Shown here: piece after piece, positions 20,193 through 29,098 of the stretch
How the letters are laid out: each line of letters starts with the position of its first letter
Position numbering within the stretch: the stretch's first letter is position 1
NCBI RefSeq assembly: GCF_029889885.1
Contig: NZ_JARANY010000001.1
Location: 62,001 to 126,000 of the forward strand
Reading direction: 5' to 3'
DNA from: Chromohalobacter sp. 296-RDG
GTDB lineage: Bacteria; Pseudomonadota; Gammaproteobacteria; Pseudomonadales; Halomonadaceae
DNA: 64,000 bases
Made by a program: the position numbers and the translations under genes
The notes under the pieces: generated by a model
What the model saw: only the letters and a program-made list of their open reading frames with translations
Databases searched by the model: none
What the model was told of the DNA's origin: nothing

Positions 20193-21104
20193 ATGATTAG
20201 ACAACGTACATTAAAGAATACCATCCGTGCCACTGGTGTCGGTTTGCACTCAGGTGAAAAGGTCTACCTGACGTTGCGCCCCGCGCCGGTCAATACTGGC
20301 GTCGTCTTCGTACGTACCGATCTCGATCCAGTGGTGCAGATTGCCGCCAACGCTGAATACGTCACCGACACGACGCTTTGTACTGCGCTTTCACGTGACG
20401 GCGTCAAGGTGGCGACGGTGGAACATCTGATGTCGGCGTTTGCTGGGTTGGGGATCGACAATGTCTTCGTCGAGCTCAGTGCTCCGGAAGTGCCCATCAT
20501 GGATGGCAGTGCCGGACCGTTCGTCTTCTTGATTCAGTCGGCGGGCATCGCTGAACAAGGGGCGGCCAAGAAGTTCATCCGTATCAAACGGGAGCTCGTG
20601 GTTGAAGAAGATGACAAGGAAGCGCGCTTCTTGCCGCATAACGGCTTTAAAGTAGCGTTTGCCATCGACTTCGATCATCCGGTCTTTGCGCACCAGAAAC
20701 AGACAGCAAGCGTCGACTTCTCGACGACTTCGTTCGTGAAGGAAGTTTCCCGCGCACGTACTTTCGGGTTCATGCGTGATCTCGAGTTTCTGCGCGCTCA
20801 GAATCTGGCGCTCGGAGGAAGCCTGGATAATGCCATCGTCGTCGATGATTACCGTATCGTGAACGAGGGTGGTTTGCGCTACGAAGATGAGTTCGTCAAG
20901 CATAAGGTACTCGACGCTATTGGCGATCTGTATCAGCTAGGACATAGCCTTATCGGTGAGTTCCGTGGCGTTAAATCTGGCCATGGATTGAACAACAAGC
21001 TATGTCGCGCCTTGATGGCTCAGCAGGATGCCTGGGAAATCGTGACCTTTGAAGACGAGACGCAAGCTGCGCCTATCTCGTACGCAGCGCCAGCATTGGT
21101 TTGA
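20193..21104 (+). CDS. lpxC: UDP-3-O-acyl-N-acetylglucosamine deacetylase LpxC
   Basis: Zinc amidase catalysing the committed step of lipid A synthesis. The zinc and catalytic residues are in [10 protein letters not shown] at about residue 77 (His), [17 protein letters not shown] at about 235 (His, Asp) and [10 protein letters not shown] at about 260 (His). It begins [21 protein letters not shown], the standard LpxC start. The 303 residues match E. coli (305). In E. coli LpxC stability is set by FtsH together with LapB; a lapB gene is present at about 53 kb, so the same control is plausible. Confidence 0.97.
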   Translation: MIRQRTLKNTIRATGVGLHSGEKVYLTLRPAPVNTGVVFVRTDLDPVVQIAANAEYVTDTTLCTALSRDGVKVATVEHLMSAFAGLGIDNVFVELSAPEVPIMDGSAGPFVFLIQSAGIAEQGAAKKFIRIKRELVVEEDDKEARFLPHNGFKVAFAIDFDHPVFAHQKQTASVDFSTTSFVKEVSRARTFGFMRDLEFLRAQNLALGGSLDNAIVVDDYRIVNEGGLRYEDEFVKHKVLDAIGDLYQLGHSLIGEFRGVKSGHGLNNKLCRALMAQQDAWEIVTFEDETQAAPISYAAPALV

Positions 21105-21166
21105 TAGTCGCGCCGTTTGTAAGATTAGCCGTTTTTAAGATTAGGTGTAAGACCAAGCTTTTATTG

Positions 21167-21193
21167 ACGCCGACTGATAGGTCGGCGTTTTTT
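21167..21193 (+). terminator. Intrinsic terminator after lpxC
   Basis: An 8-bp perfect stem (ACGCCGAC with GTCGGCGT), a six-base loop and a run of six T. It closes the division and cell-wall transcription unit and sits just before the end of the convergent dciA gene. Confidence 0.85.
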
Positions 21194-21212
21194 ATTAGGG
21201 TGACGCGGCTGG

Positions 21213-21674
21213 CTAGGCGTCGTTCGGGGCATGGGAAGCCAGGCGAGCCAGGGCTTTTTTCAGCTTGGGGTCTGCAGTGTCATCGGCGCATGCCTTGAGA
21301 TGTTGTGCAGCCTCGGTTGAAAGCGCGCGTGGCTGATAAGCGGGTGCCTTGAGAGGGTGTACGGGGCGGACCTTGAAGTTGAGCGCGAGTACGGCTTCAA
21401 ATTCGGGGAGTTGACGCAGCAATGTTAGGAGACGTTGGCGTTCATAGCGTAGCCACGTCAACCATACGGCACCATCGGTGATGAGGGTCAGAGCACCTTC
21501 CCGGTAGCCCCCGACGTAGACGTGTTCGGCGATTTCGACAGGAAGCCCGGCACGCAGGTGCTGTTGGGCCCGTTGCAGCAGTTTCGCCATACGTACCACC
21601 GACCCCAGCTCGCCGGAACCGTCGATGAGATGGTGGATGGACTGTGCTCGGAAACGCTTAGCCTTTATACTCAT
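21213..21674 (-). CDS. dciA: DciA-like DUF721 family protein
   Basis: DUF721/DciA proteins are the proposed loaders of the replicative helicase DnaB in bacteria that lack DnaC. The product is 153 residues, with the typical N-terminal half (LVEIAEHVYVGGYREGALTLITDGAVWLTWLRYERQRLL in pieces, about residues 45-95) and a charged, low-complexity C-terminus. I chose ATG 21674; a TTG at 21713 would add 13 residues. It lies on the minus strand between lpxC and secA, a common location for this family. The family assignment is by pattern, so the DciA role is inferred. Confidence 0.75.
   Translation of the reverse strand: MSIKAKRFRAQSIHHLIDGSGELGSVVRMAKLLQRAQQHLRAGLPVEIAEHVYVGGYREGALTLITDGAVWLTWLRYERQRLLTLLRQLPEFEAVLALNFKVRPVHPLKAPAYQPRALSTEAAQHLKACADDTADPKLKKALARLASHAPNDA
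21666..21671 (+). promoter_or_regulatory. Candidate -10 element for the mini-ORF/secM-like/secA unit
   Basis: TATACT lies 31 bases before the mini-ORF start codon at 21702, so a start site near 21678 would leave room for the ribosome site at 21691. No convincing -35 was seen, and the hexamer overlaps the first codons of dciA on the other strand. It is weak evidence on its own. Confidence 0.3.
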
Positions 21675-21701
21675 GGGCTTGCCCGCGCGAAGGAAAGCAG
21701 A

Positions 21702-21746
21702 ATGTCTGCGCAATCTACCATGAGCCGGAGCTCGTCGATAGCATGA
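21702..21746 (+). CDS. Possible 14-residue leader mini-ORF upstream of the SecM-like gene
   Basis: ATG 21702 opens a 14-codon frame (MSAQSTMSRSSSIA) that ends at a TGA sharing two bases with the start codon of the next ORF (ATGA). AGGA at 21691-21694 is seven bases before it, a much better ribosome site than the next ORF has for itself. The arrangement fits a translational-coupling leader that delivers ribosomes to the SecM-like gene. It is too short to judge by coding statistics and could be chance. Confidence 0.35.
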   Translation: MSAQSTMSRSSSIA

Positions 21747-22117
21747 CCAGCGCTACGCACCATAGCTCAACGCCGCCGCGTCGCGTCCGCACGCGCCATC
21801 GTGCGCAATGGTGGCTTGCCGGTCTGTTGGTCGGGTGCCTATTGCCGGCAGGGTTGATGCACCCCGACGCGTTACGTATCGCTGGGCGGTTGACGCAGAT
21901 CTGTCTGATGGCGCCGGAAGCCATTCGTGCCCAATCGCGTCGTGTGGTGCGGCGCAAGCGCTTGTTGGGCACTGGACGTCGTCGTCCAAGGTCTTCTCGC
22001 CTGTGGCGTTTGCCCCAGCGTTTCTATCATGTGTTGAGCGTGGGGTTGGATGTCATCTCGCGCCGAGGTCCACCACACAGTGTCTCGTTCCGAGATATCG
22101 GGTGGCTAACCGCCTGA
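21743..22117 (+). CDS. Small SecM-like protein upstream of secA (candidate arrest peptide)
   Basis: A 124-residue ORF in the position of secM in E. coli (lpxC, secM, secA). Residues 1-20 are basic and polar, 23-39 form a hydrophobic signal-like segment (WWLAGLLVGCLLPAGLM), and 62-92 are very Arg-rich. Near the C-terminus is F94-x12-R107-R-G-P110-P111. In SecM (FxxxxWIxxxxGIRAGP) the F, R, G and P have the same spacing; Trp and the first Gly are not conserved. Arg108 is CGA and both prolines are CCA, less common codons in this genome. It lacks a good ribosome site of its own, is preceded by the overlapping mini-ORF, and ends 71 bases before secA. The SecM-like role is inference; no family was recognised by overall similarity. 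Confidence 0.55.
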   Translation: MTSATHHSSTPPRRVRTRHRAQWWLAGLLVGCLLPAGLMHPDALRIAGRLTQICLMAPEAIRAQSRRVVRRKRLLGTGRRRPRSSRLWRLPQRFYHVLSVGLDVISRRGPPHSVSFRDIGWLTA

Positions 22118-22188
22118 TATCGACGTCGGCACCGCGTCGATGCGGGCCGATATGACGTTTTAGGCACTTTTGTATTTCAGGATCTCAC

Positions 22189-24927
22189 ATGCTCAATACC
22201 ATTGTACGTAAGCTTGTCGGCTCGAAGAACGAGCGTGAAGTCAAACGCATGCGCAAGGCCAGTGAAGCCATTAATGCGCTGGAGCCCACTTTCGAGTCTC
22301 TCGATGATGCCTCGCTGTCGGCAAAGACCAGCGAATTCCGCAAGCGTCTGGAGTCCGGCGAATCCATTGACAAGATACTTCCCGAAGCTTTCGCCGTCGT
22401 GCGCGAGGCGAGTAAGCGCGTGATGGGAATGCGTCATTTCGATGTGCAGATGGTCGGCGGGATGACGCTGCACGAAGGGCGCATCGCCGAGATGAAAACC
22501 GGCGAGGGCAAGACCCTGGTCGGTACTCTGTCGGTCTATCTCAATGCGTTGCCGGGGAAGGGCGTGCACGTAGTGACGGTCAACGACTATCTGGCGGGCC
22601 GCGATGCCGAGTGGATGCGCCCTCTCTACGAGTTTCTCGACCTCAGCGTGGGGACGATCTATTCCGGCCAGGCTTCGCCCCAGAAGCGTGAAGCCTACGC
22701 CTGCGATATCACCTATGGGACCAACAACGAATTCGGGTTCGACTATCTCCGCGATAACATGGCGTTTTCGCTGGATGACAAGGTTCAGCGCGAGCTGCAC
22801 TACGCGATCATCGATGAAGTCGACTCGATTCTCATCGACGAGGCGCGCACACCGCTGATCATTTCCGGCCCGGTCGAAGAAAACGTCGAGCTTTATCGGC
22901 GTATCAATCAGCTATCCCTGGGGCTCGAGGAGTGCAGCGACGAAGAGGACCCGACCAGTGGGGACTTCATTCTCGATGAGAAACAAAAGCAGGTGGAACT
23001 GACGGAAACCGGCCACCAGAAGCTGGAAGGGATATTGAGAGAGACGGAGCTTCTGGGTGCGGACGACTCGTTGTACTCGGCGCAGAATCTGGGGCTTCTA
23101 CAGCATGTGCATTCGGCGTTGCGTGCTCGCCATCTCTATCATCGCGACGTCGATTACATCATCAACAACGATGAAGTAGTCATCGTCGATGAGCATACCG
23201 GACGTAGCATGCCAGGTCGCCGCTGGTCCGAGGGTCTGCACCAAGCGGTCGAGGCCAAGGAAGGCGTGACAATTCAGAAAGAGAGTCAAACACTGGCCTC
23301 GACGACCTTCCAGAATTACTTTCGCCTGTATGACAAGCTGTCGGGGATGACGGGGACCGCCGATACCGAGGCCTTCGAGTTTCGTCAGATCTACGGGCTG
23401 GATGTCATGGTGATTCCCACCAACCGCCCGTTGGTGCGCGTGGACCATAATGATTCGGTCTACATGAGCAGTGAGGAGAAATTCGAAGCCATCATCGATG
23501 ATGTCAAGACGCAACGCGAAGCGGGGCGTCCCGTCTTGGTGGGCACGGCGTCGATCGAAACCTCCGAATACCTCGCCCAACTGATGCGGCAGTATCAGGT
23601 GCCGCACAATGTGCTTAACGCCAAGCAGCACCAGAGCGAAGCGGAAATCATCGCCCAGGCGGGACAGCCTGGTGCCGTGACCATCGCTACCAATATGGCC
23701 GGGCGTGGTACCGATATCGTGCTGGGCGGTAACTGGGAAGCTGAAGCGGCGGCTCTCGATGATCCTTCCGAAGATCAGGTCGCGTCACTCAAGGCGGCAT
23801 GGCAGGAACGCCACGATGCTGTACTGGCTGCGGGCGGTCTTCACGTAATTGGCTCCGAGCGCCACGAATCGCGGCGCATCGACAATCAGCTGCGCGGACG
23901 CTCCGGCCGTCAGGGCGATCCAGGGTCGACACGCTTCTTCCTCTCGTTGGAAGACAATCTCATGCGGTTGTTCGGCTCCGATCGCGTGCAGCGGATGATG
24001 AATGCCTTGGGCCTGGAGCGCGGCGAGGCGATCGAGCACAAGATGGTGTCCAATGCTGTCGAGCGTGCCCAGAAAAAGGTCGAGGGTCGCAATTTCGATA
24101 TCCGCAAGCAGTTGCTGGAATACGACGACGTTTCCAACGATCAGCGCCGCGTCGTTTATCAGCAGCGCGATGAAGTGCTTGCTACCGATGATCTCTCGTC
24201 CAATATCGCTGAGATTCGTGAGCAGGTCTTGTCCGAGGCCATTACCAGTTATGTGCCGGCGCAGAGTCTGCCCGAACAGTGGGATCTTGCCGGGTTGCAG
24301 GACTATCTCAAGCAGGAGTTCAATCTCGACGTGCCCTTGGTGCAATGGGCAGAAGAAGACGAACACTTCCATGAAGACCTGCTGCGTGAACGTCTGCACG
24401 ACCAGCATCGCGGTCTCTTTGCCAGCAAGGCCGAGGCAGTGGGACCGGAGCTGATGCGCCGCTTCGAAAAGCAGGTCATGTTGCAAGTGCTCGACACGCG
24501 CTGGAAGGAACACCTGCAACACATGGATCATCTGCGCCGCGGGATCCATCTGCGTGGGTATGCACAGAAGAATCCCAAGCAGGAATACAAGCGTGAAGCC
24601 TTTGAGCTCTTCCAGTCGTTATTGGCCAACATCAAGCACGATGTCATTCGCATCCTGAGTCATGTGCAAGTACGGCGTCAGGAGGAAGTCGATGAGATGG
24701 AACGTGAGCGGCGTGCCACGCTGGAGCGCGAACGCGCGATCAGCCAGCCGGTGCATGAAGATGCCGTGGCCTCCGCCGAGGCAGTGGCCGTCGAAGGCGA
24801 GGAACGTACTGGCGACGAAGAGGATGGACAGCCGGTACGTCGCGAAGGCCCCAAGGTGGGCCGCAACGACCCGTGCCCTTGCGGCTCCGGCAAGAAATAC
24901 AAGCATTGCCACGGTCAGTTGAACTGA
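22189..24927 (+). CDS. secA: Preprotein translocase ATPase SecA
   Basis: Motor ATPase that drives proteins through SecYEG. The Walker A loop [13 protein letters not shown] places the catalytic Lys at residue 108, as in E. coli. Walker B is [19 protein letters not shown] at about 205-223. The second nucleotide domain has [19 protein letters not shown] and [20 protein letters not shown]. The extreme C-terminus is the zinc-binding SEC-C motif [18 protein letters not shown], which binds SecB. The 912 residues are normal. AGGA lies eight bases before the ATG. The short gap after the SecM-like ORF would allow coupled control. Confidence 0.98.
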   Translation: MLNTIVRKLVGSKNEREVKRMRKASEAINALEPTFESLDDASLSAKTSEFRKRLESGESIDKILPEAFAVVREASKRVMGMRHFDVQMVGGMTLHEGRIAEMKTGEGKTLVGTLSVYLNALPGKGVHVVTVNDYLAGRDAEWMRPLYEFLDLSVGTIYSGQASPQKREAYACDITYGTNNEFGFDYLRDNMAFSLDDKVQRELHYAIIDEVDSILIDEARTPLIISGPVEENVELYRRINQLSLGLEECSDEEDPTSGDFILDEKQKQVELTETGHQKLEGILRETELLGADDSLYSAQNLGLLQHVHSALRARHLYHRDVDYIINNDEVVIVDEHTGRSMPGRRWSEGLHQAVEAKEGVTIQKESQTLASTTFQNYFRLYDKLSGMTGTADTEAFEFRQIYGLDVMVIPTNRPLVRVDHNDSVYMSSEEKFEAIIDDVKTQREAGRPVLVGTASIETSEYLAQLMRQYQVPHNVLNAKQHQSEAEIIAQAGQPGAVTIATNMAGRGTDIVLGGNWEAEAAALDDPSEDQVASLKAAWQERHDAVLAAGGLHVIGSERHESRRIDNQLRGRSGRQGDPGSTRFFLSLEDNLMRLFGSDRVQRMMNALGLERGEAIEHKMVSNAVERAQKKVEGRNFDIRKQLLEYDDVSNDQRRVVYQQRDEVLATDDLSSNIAEIREQVLSEAITSYVPAQSLPEQWDLAGLQDYLKQEFNLDVPLVQWAEEDEHFHEDLLRERLHDQHRGLFASKAEAVGPELMRRFEKQVMLQVLDTRWKEHLQHMDHLRRGIHLRGYAQKNPKQEYKREAFELFQSLLANIKHDVIRILSHVQVRRQEEVDEMERERRATLERERAISQPVHEDAVASAEAVAVEGEERTGDEEDGQPVRREGPKVGRNDPCPCGSGKKYKHCHGQLN

Positions 24928-24960
24928 GCTCAAGGCAAGCGTGGCGTGAGGAGAGGCAAT

Positions 24961-26169
24961 ATGGCGGTGGGGGACGCGAGTTTTCCGGCGATGCCGGCCA
25001 TCGAAGGTATTCGCCTGGGAACGGCGATGGCAGGTATCAAAGCAGCGGAGCGCCGTGATCTGGTGGTGGTCGAGTTGCCCGAGGCAACGACGCTGGCGGC
25101 GGCGTTTACCCGCAACGCATTTTGCGCGGCACCGGTTCATTTGGCTCGACGTCATCTCGAGACGGAAAAGCCGCGTTATCTGCTGATCAATACCGGTAAT
25201 GCCAATGCCGGTACGGGTGAGCAAGGCATGCATGATGCCGAGACGAGTTGCCAGGCACTGGGCGAGCTGGCGGATGTCGCCGCACAGTCCGTCTTGCCGT
25301 TTTCGACCGGTGTGATCGGCGAGTCGCTGCCGGTGAGTCGGCTATGCGATGCCTTGCCGGAGGCGCTTGCCGTGTTGTCGGCGGATGCCTGGCAGACGGC
25401 AGCCGAAGGCATTCTGACGACGGATACGCGTGCCAAAGGGGCCACGGCGTGTATCGAGATCGACGGCCAAATGGTGACGATCAACGGCATTGCCAAGGGC
25501 TCGGGCATGATCAAGCCTGACATGGCCACGATGCTGAGCTTCGTTTTCACCGACGCTGCTATCGACGACGAGCGCCTGCAAGTACTATTGCGGCGAGCCG
25601 TCGATGACTCTTTCAACTGCATCACCGTGGACTCGGATACCTCGACCAACGATGCCTGTACATTGGCGGCCACCGGACGCGGTGCTCGCATCGATACCGA
25701 CGAGCGCGAGTCGCGCTTTGCTGCGGCGTTGACCGAGGTGCTGGTAGAATTGGCGCAGGCCATCATCCGTGATGCCGAGGGCGCGACCAAGTTCGTAACC
25801 CTCGAAGTCGAAGGGGCGATGGCGCGGCAGGAAGCGTTGGACGTTGCCTTTACCGTGGCGCATTCGCCGTTGGTGAAAACAGCGCTTTATGCCAGTGATG
25901 CCAATTGGGGACGCATTTTGGCGGCGGTCGGGCGTGCTCCGGTACCCGATCTGGATGTGTCGCGTATCGCTATCGACCTCGGTAGTGTGGCGCTCGTCGA
26001 GCGAGGCGGTCGCGCGGCTTCGTATACCGAGGAGGCGGGAAGCGCGGTCATGGCCGAGTCCGAGATCACGATTCGCATCCATCTGGGACGCGGAGATACC
26101 GCGGCGACGGTCTGGACGTCAGACTTGTCACACGATTATGTCTCCATCAATGCCGACTACCGTAGTTGA
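24961..26169 (+). CDS. argJ: Glutamate N-acetyltransferase / amino-acid acetyltransferase ArgJ
   Basis: Arginine biosynthesis enzyme that recycles the acetyl group from N-acetylornithine to glutamate. ArgJ cleaves itself into two chains just before a conserved Thr; here the site is in KGATACIEI with Thr162 as the N-terminal nucleophile of the beta chain. GSGMIKPDMATMLSF and the C-terminal DLSHDYVSINADYRS are also typical. I chose ATG 24961 with GGAG upstream over a GTG five codons earlier; the product is 402 residues. Whether it also uses acetyl-CoA (bifunctional) cannot be told from sequence alone. Confidence 0.95.
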   Translation: MAVGDASFPAMPAIEGIRLGTAMAGIKAAERRDLVVVELPEATTLAAAFTRNAFCAAPVHLARRHLETEKPRYLLINTGNANAGTGEQGMHDAETSCQALGELADVAAQSVLPFSTGVIGESLPVSRLCDALPEALAVLSADAWQTAAEGILTTDTRAKGATACIEIDGQMVTINGIAKGSGMIKPDMATMLSFVFTDAAIDDERLQVLLRRAVDDSFNCITVDSDTSTNDACTLAATGRGARIDTDERESRFAAALTEVLVELAQAIIRDAEGATKFVTLEVEGAMARQEALDVAFTVAHSPLVKTALYASDANWGRILAAVGRAPVPDLDVSRIAIDLGSVALVERGGRAASYTEEAGSAVMAESEITIRIHLGRGDTAATVWTSDLSHDYVSINADYRS

Positions 26170-26266
26170 GTGCGAGTCGTAAAGTACGGCTAGCCGAGTG
26201 CGGATGGCAGCAGCGATAAGCGGGCCGTCTTCGGTCCGCGGATCATGAACAGTCAGTCAAGGTGAA

Positions 26267-27220
26267 ATGACCAACATGGTGAAGAGAAGGGTACACGTAG
26301 CGGCGGCTGCCATCATTCGCGAGGATGGTCACGTGCTGCTGGCACGCCGTCCCTCGATCGTCGATCAGGGGGGGCTATGGGAATTTCCCGGGGGCAAGTT
26401 GGCACCCTACGAAACCGGTTTCGAAGCGCTCACGCGTGAGCTCCGTGAAGAGCTGGGCGTCGAGATCCTGCGCGCTCAACCACTCATTCGCGTTCACCAT
26501 GAATATGCCGACAAACGCATTTTGCTCGATGTCTGGCAGGTGCATGAGTTCGAGGGCGAGCCCTTTGGGCGCGAAGGCCAAGCGGTGCGCTGGGTACCGC
26601 AGAACGAGCTGCACAATTACCCGTTCCCGGAGGCCAATCACCCGATCTTGCGTGCGGTGTGCTTGCCGCACGAGTATTTGATCAGTGACGAAGAAGCCGA
26701 CGACACGGTATTTCTCGACAAGCTCGAGCGCGCCTTGCGCGACGATCATGTGTGCCTGGTGCAACTGCGTGCCAAGACGCTGGATGAAAGCGCGTATATA
26801 AAGCGTGCCGAGCAAGTGCTGGCGCTTTGTCGTCGCTACGAGGCACGCTTGATGCTCAATGGCGACCCCGCACTGCTCGACAGCATCGATGCCGATGGTA
26901 TCCATCTGCCCAGTCGTGCCTTGATGGCACTCAAACATCGCCCTATTGCACATGACAAGTGGCTGGGGGCCTCGACGCATGATCCTCAACAGCTTGAACA
27001 GGCTGCTGCAATTGGCTGCGATTTCGTGACTTTTTCGCCGGTGCGCGTGACCCCTAGCCATCCTGACTCTGCGCCAGTCGGCTGGCACGATTTTCAGCAG
27101 CTGGTGGAGACGGCGGGGATGCCGGTTTATGCGCTAGGCGGGGTCACCCGAGACGATATCGATCAGGCGCGTGCAGTGGGCGCCCAGGGGATCGCGACGA
27201 TTCGCGACCTTTGGAAGTAA
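26267..27220 (+). CDS. Nudix hydrolase (MutT-like) fused to TenI/ThiE-like domain
   Basis: Two domains. Residues 1-135 are a MutT-type Nudix hydrolase with a full Nudix box, beginning G-K-L-A-P-Y-E and continuing to R-E-L-R-E-E-L-G-V (about 42-65), likely to clean oxidised dGTP from the nucleotide pool. Residues of about 150-317 are a thiamin-phosphate-synthase/TenI-like barrel (LVQLRAKTLDE, ADGIHLP, FVTFSPVRVTPS, YALGGVTRDD). Several ThiE ligands are altered (HLPSRAL where ThiE has HLGQEDL), so thiamin synthesis by this domain is doubtful. The fusion is known in gammaproteobacteria. A second in-frame ATG at 26276 is possible. Confidence 0.9.
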   Translation: MTNMVKRRVHVAAAAIIREDGHVLLARRPSIVDQGGLWEFPGGKLAPYETGFEALTRELREELGVEILRAQPLIRVHHEYADKRILLDVWQVHEFEGEPFGREGQAVRWVPQNELHNYPFPEANHPILRAVCLPHEYLISDEEADDTVFLDKLERALRDDHVCLVQLRAKTLDESAYIKRAEQVLALCRRYEARLMLNGDPALLDSIDADGIHLPSRALMALKHRPIAHDKWLGASTHDPQQLEQAAAIGCDFVTFSPVRVTPSHPDSAPVGWHDFQQLVETAGMPVYALGGVTRDDIDQARAVGAQGIATIRDLWK

Positions 27221-27251
27221 CGCGCTCGTCGCAACAGCGCGGTATCGCATA

Positions 27252-27282
27252 CCAACGGCTCGCCATTTTGGCGGGCCGTTGG
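27252..27282. terminator. Long hairpin between convergent mutT-like gene and yacG
   Basis: A 13-bp stem with one mismatch (CCAACGGCTCGCC with GGCGGGCCGTTGG) lies between two convergent genes. Neither side is followed by a T run, so it may block or slow transcription from both directions rather than act as a classic intrinsic terminator. Confidence 0.5.
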
Positions 27283-27292
27283 CGTTCATGTC

Positions 27293-27526
27293 TCATTGGC
27301 GTGGTTCGCCGCGCTCCAGGTCGTCGATCAAGCGGTCGAGATCGGTTTCGTCCATGGCGGGCTCACCCGCAATGCGGTGGGATTCATCGGCCCAGGCGCC
27401 TAGATCGAGCAAGCGGCAGCGCTTCGAGCAGAAGGGGCGATAAGGGTTGTCGGCTGTCCAGGCGACCTTGGTGCGGCACTGGGGGCAAGCGACTTCAAGG
27501 GGGCGGTCTTGGGATGTCTCCGTCAT
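27293..27526 (-). CDS. yacG: DNA gyrase inhibitor / zinc-binding protein YacG
   Basis: Small zinc protein reported in E. coli to bind GyrB and inhibit gyrase. The product is 77 residues, with a four-cysteine zinc site (CPQC at about residues 14-17 and FCSKRCRLLDLGAW at about 32-45) and an acidic C-terminus (ETDLDRLIDDLERGE). I chose ATG 27526; an upstream in-frame start at 27556 would overlap coaE. It is the last gene of the pilBCD-coaE-yacG set, separated from coaE by one base. Confidence 0.92.
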   Translation of the reverse strand: MTETSQDRPLEVACPQCRTKVAWTADNPYRPFCSKRCRLLDLGAWADESHRIAGEPAMDETDLDRLIDDLERGEPRQ

Positions 27527-27527
27527 G

Positions 27528-28166
27528 CTAAAGCGAGTGCTCCTGATGGGTGCCATCGAATAGTTGCCGGTAACGCGCGTCGAGCTTGGCGACCTGCGCT
27601 TTCAGCGCCGTCATGTCACCATGATTCTCGATCACATCGTCGGCAAGCGCCAGCCGCTCTTGGCGGGGCATCTGTGCCGCGAGGATAGCATGTGCCTGGC
27701 TTTCGCTCACTTCATCGCGTGCTTGAGTGCGCGCTACCTGAAGCGTTTCGGGTACATCGATGACCAGGCGGCGGTCGACCAGCGAGACTTGATCCGTCTC
27801 GAACAGCAGCGGCGACACGAGTAGCCCATAGGGGGCGTCGTCCTGGCGTATCGCCGTGAGACGCTCGCGTAATCGCTGGCGGATGCGTGGATGCGTGACG
27901 CTTTCCAGCCACTGACGCTCGCCATCATCGGCGAAGACAATGTCGCGCAAGGCACGGCGTTGCAACTCGCCGTGCGCGTCGAGAAGCGAGTTTCCATAAC
28001 GTGCCACGATGTCGTCCAGCGCGGGTTCGCCGGGCGCGACGATATCGCGTGCCACGAGGTCGGCATCGACCCAGGGAATCCCCAGTTCGGCGAACATGGC
28101 GGCGACGGTGGACTTGCCCGAGGCGATGCCACCGGTTACGCCGATGATGGGAGCGGCGGATATCAT
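27528..28166 (-). CDS. coaE: Dephospho-CoA kinase CoaE
   Basis: Last step of coenzyme A synthesis: phosphorylation of dephospho-CoA on the 3'-hydroxyl. The P-loop GVTGGIASGKSTVAAMF is at about residues 8-24, followed by WVDADLVARDIV and, in the middle, LLVSPLLFETDQVSLVDR. I chose ATG 28166, giving 212 residues (E. coli 206); earlier in-frame starts would run into pilD. The pilD-coaE-yacG order is conserved in many gammaproteobacteria although the three functions are unrelated. Confidence 0.95.
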   Translation of the reverse strand: MISAAPIIGVTGGIASGKSTVAAMFAELGIPWVDADLVARDIVAPGEPALDDIVARYGNSLLDAHGELQRRALRDIVFADDGERQWLESVTHPRIRQRLRERLTAIRQDDAPYGLLVSPLLFETDQVSLVDRRLVIDVPETLQVARTQARDEVSESQAHAILAAQMPRQERLALADDVIENHGDMTALKAQVAKLDARYRQLFDGTHQEHSL

Positions 28167-28176
28167 GGCAAATTCC

Positions 28177-29019
28177 TCATAAGCCGGTCCAGGCGCGTAG
28201 TGGGGCGCCGAAGAGTACCGCGATCCAACCGGCGAGGGCGAGAAAGGGACCGAAGGGGAGTGGCATGCCGCGCAAGCGTGACAGCGAGAGCTGCAACATC
28301 CCCCCGATGATCGCACCCAGCCCGGCGGAGAGCATCAGTAGCATCGGCAGCATCGTCCAGCCGAGCCAGGCACCCAGCGCCGCCAGCAGCTTGAAATCAC
28401 CGTAGCCCATGCCTTCCTTTTTGGTCAGCCACTTGAACAGCCAGTAGAAGCTCCACAGCAGCACATAACCGGCCATTGCGCCGACAACGGCATTCTCGAG
28501 CATATAAGGCTGAAAGAAGAGCTGATAAAGCAGGCCGGCCCAGAGCAAAGGCAGTGTGATGATATCGGGGAGCAACTGGGTGCGCAGATCGATGACGGCC
28601 AGAACCAGCAACGCCAGGCACAGTCCGCTCCAGGCCAGCGCTGCCCAGGTGGCGCCATGCACGATGATGACGCTCGCCATCAACAAGCCCGCCATCAGTT
28701 CGATCAACGGATATTGCACGCTGATACGTGCCTGGCAGTGCGCGCAGCGGCCACGGCGCTTGAACCAGCCAATGAGAGGCAGGTTGTCGTGCCAGGCGAT
28801 GGGCTGGCGGCAGCTCGGACATTGCGAGCGTGGCGTGCACAGGTTGTAGCGCGCTACCTCTTCCGCGGGTAGCGCCAGCGCATCGCGGGATTCCTGACGC
28901 CATTGCTGCATCAGCATTACCGGCAGACGTACGATCACGACATTGAGAAAACTGCCCAGCAAGGTACCGAGGACGAACGCCATGATGGCCAGCCACGGTA
29001 AAGGAATATCGGCGAGCAA
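28177..29019 (-). CDS. pilD: Prepilin peptidase / N-methyltransferase PilD
   Basis: Inner-membrane aspartic protease that cuts the leader from type IV prepilins and methylates the new N-terminus. The cytoplasmic loop carries two zinc-binding CxxC pairs (CPSC at about residue 68 and CAHC at about 93). The catalytic aspartates are in VIDLRTQLLPD and GMGYGDFKLLAALGAWLG. About eight membrane segments; 280 residues. The start is TTG 29019, supported by AGGAG seven bases upstream. Its substrates should include the PilA coded at 32.4 kb. Confidence 0.94.
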   Translation of the reverse strand: MLADIPLPWLAIMAFVLGTLLGSFLNVVIVRLPVMLMQQWRQESRDALALPAEEVARYNLCTPRSQCPSCRQPIAWHDNLPLIGWFKRRGRCAHCQARISVQYPLIELMAGLLMASVIIVHGATWAALAWSGLCLALLVLAVIDLRTQLLPDIITLPLLWAGLLYQLFFQPYMLENAVVGAMAGYVLLWSFYWLFKWLTKKEGMGYGDFKLLAALGAWLGWTMLPMLLMLSAGLGAIIGGMLQLSLSRLRGMPLPFGPFLALAGWIAVLFGAPLRAWTGL

Positions 29020-29098
29020 CGTGCCACTCCTGCAACGAACGCGCCCGGCGAAATGCCGGGGCGGATGAATGAGAAACGTACCAATGTCTGAGGTCTGT

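Noticed and set aside
26220-26239. 8-bp hairpin between argJ and the Nudix fusion gene
   Set aside because: It has no T run and a G-U pair; too little to call a terminator.
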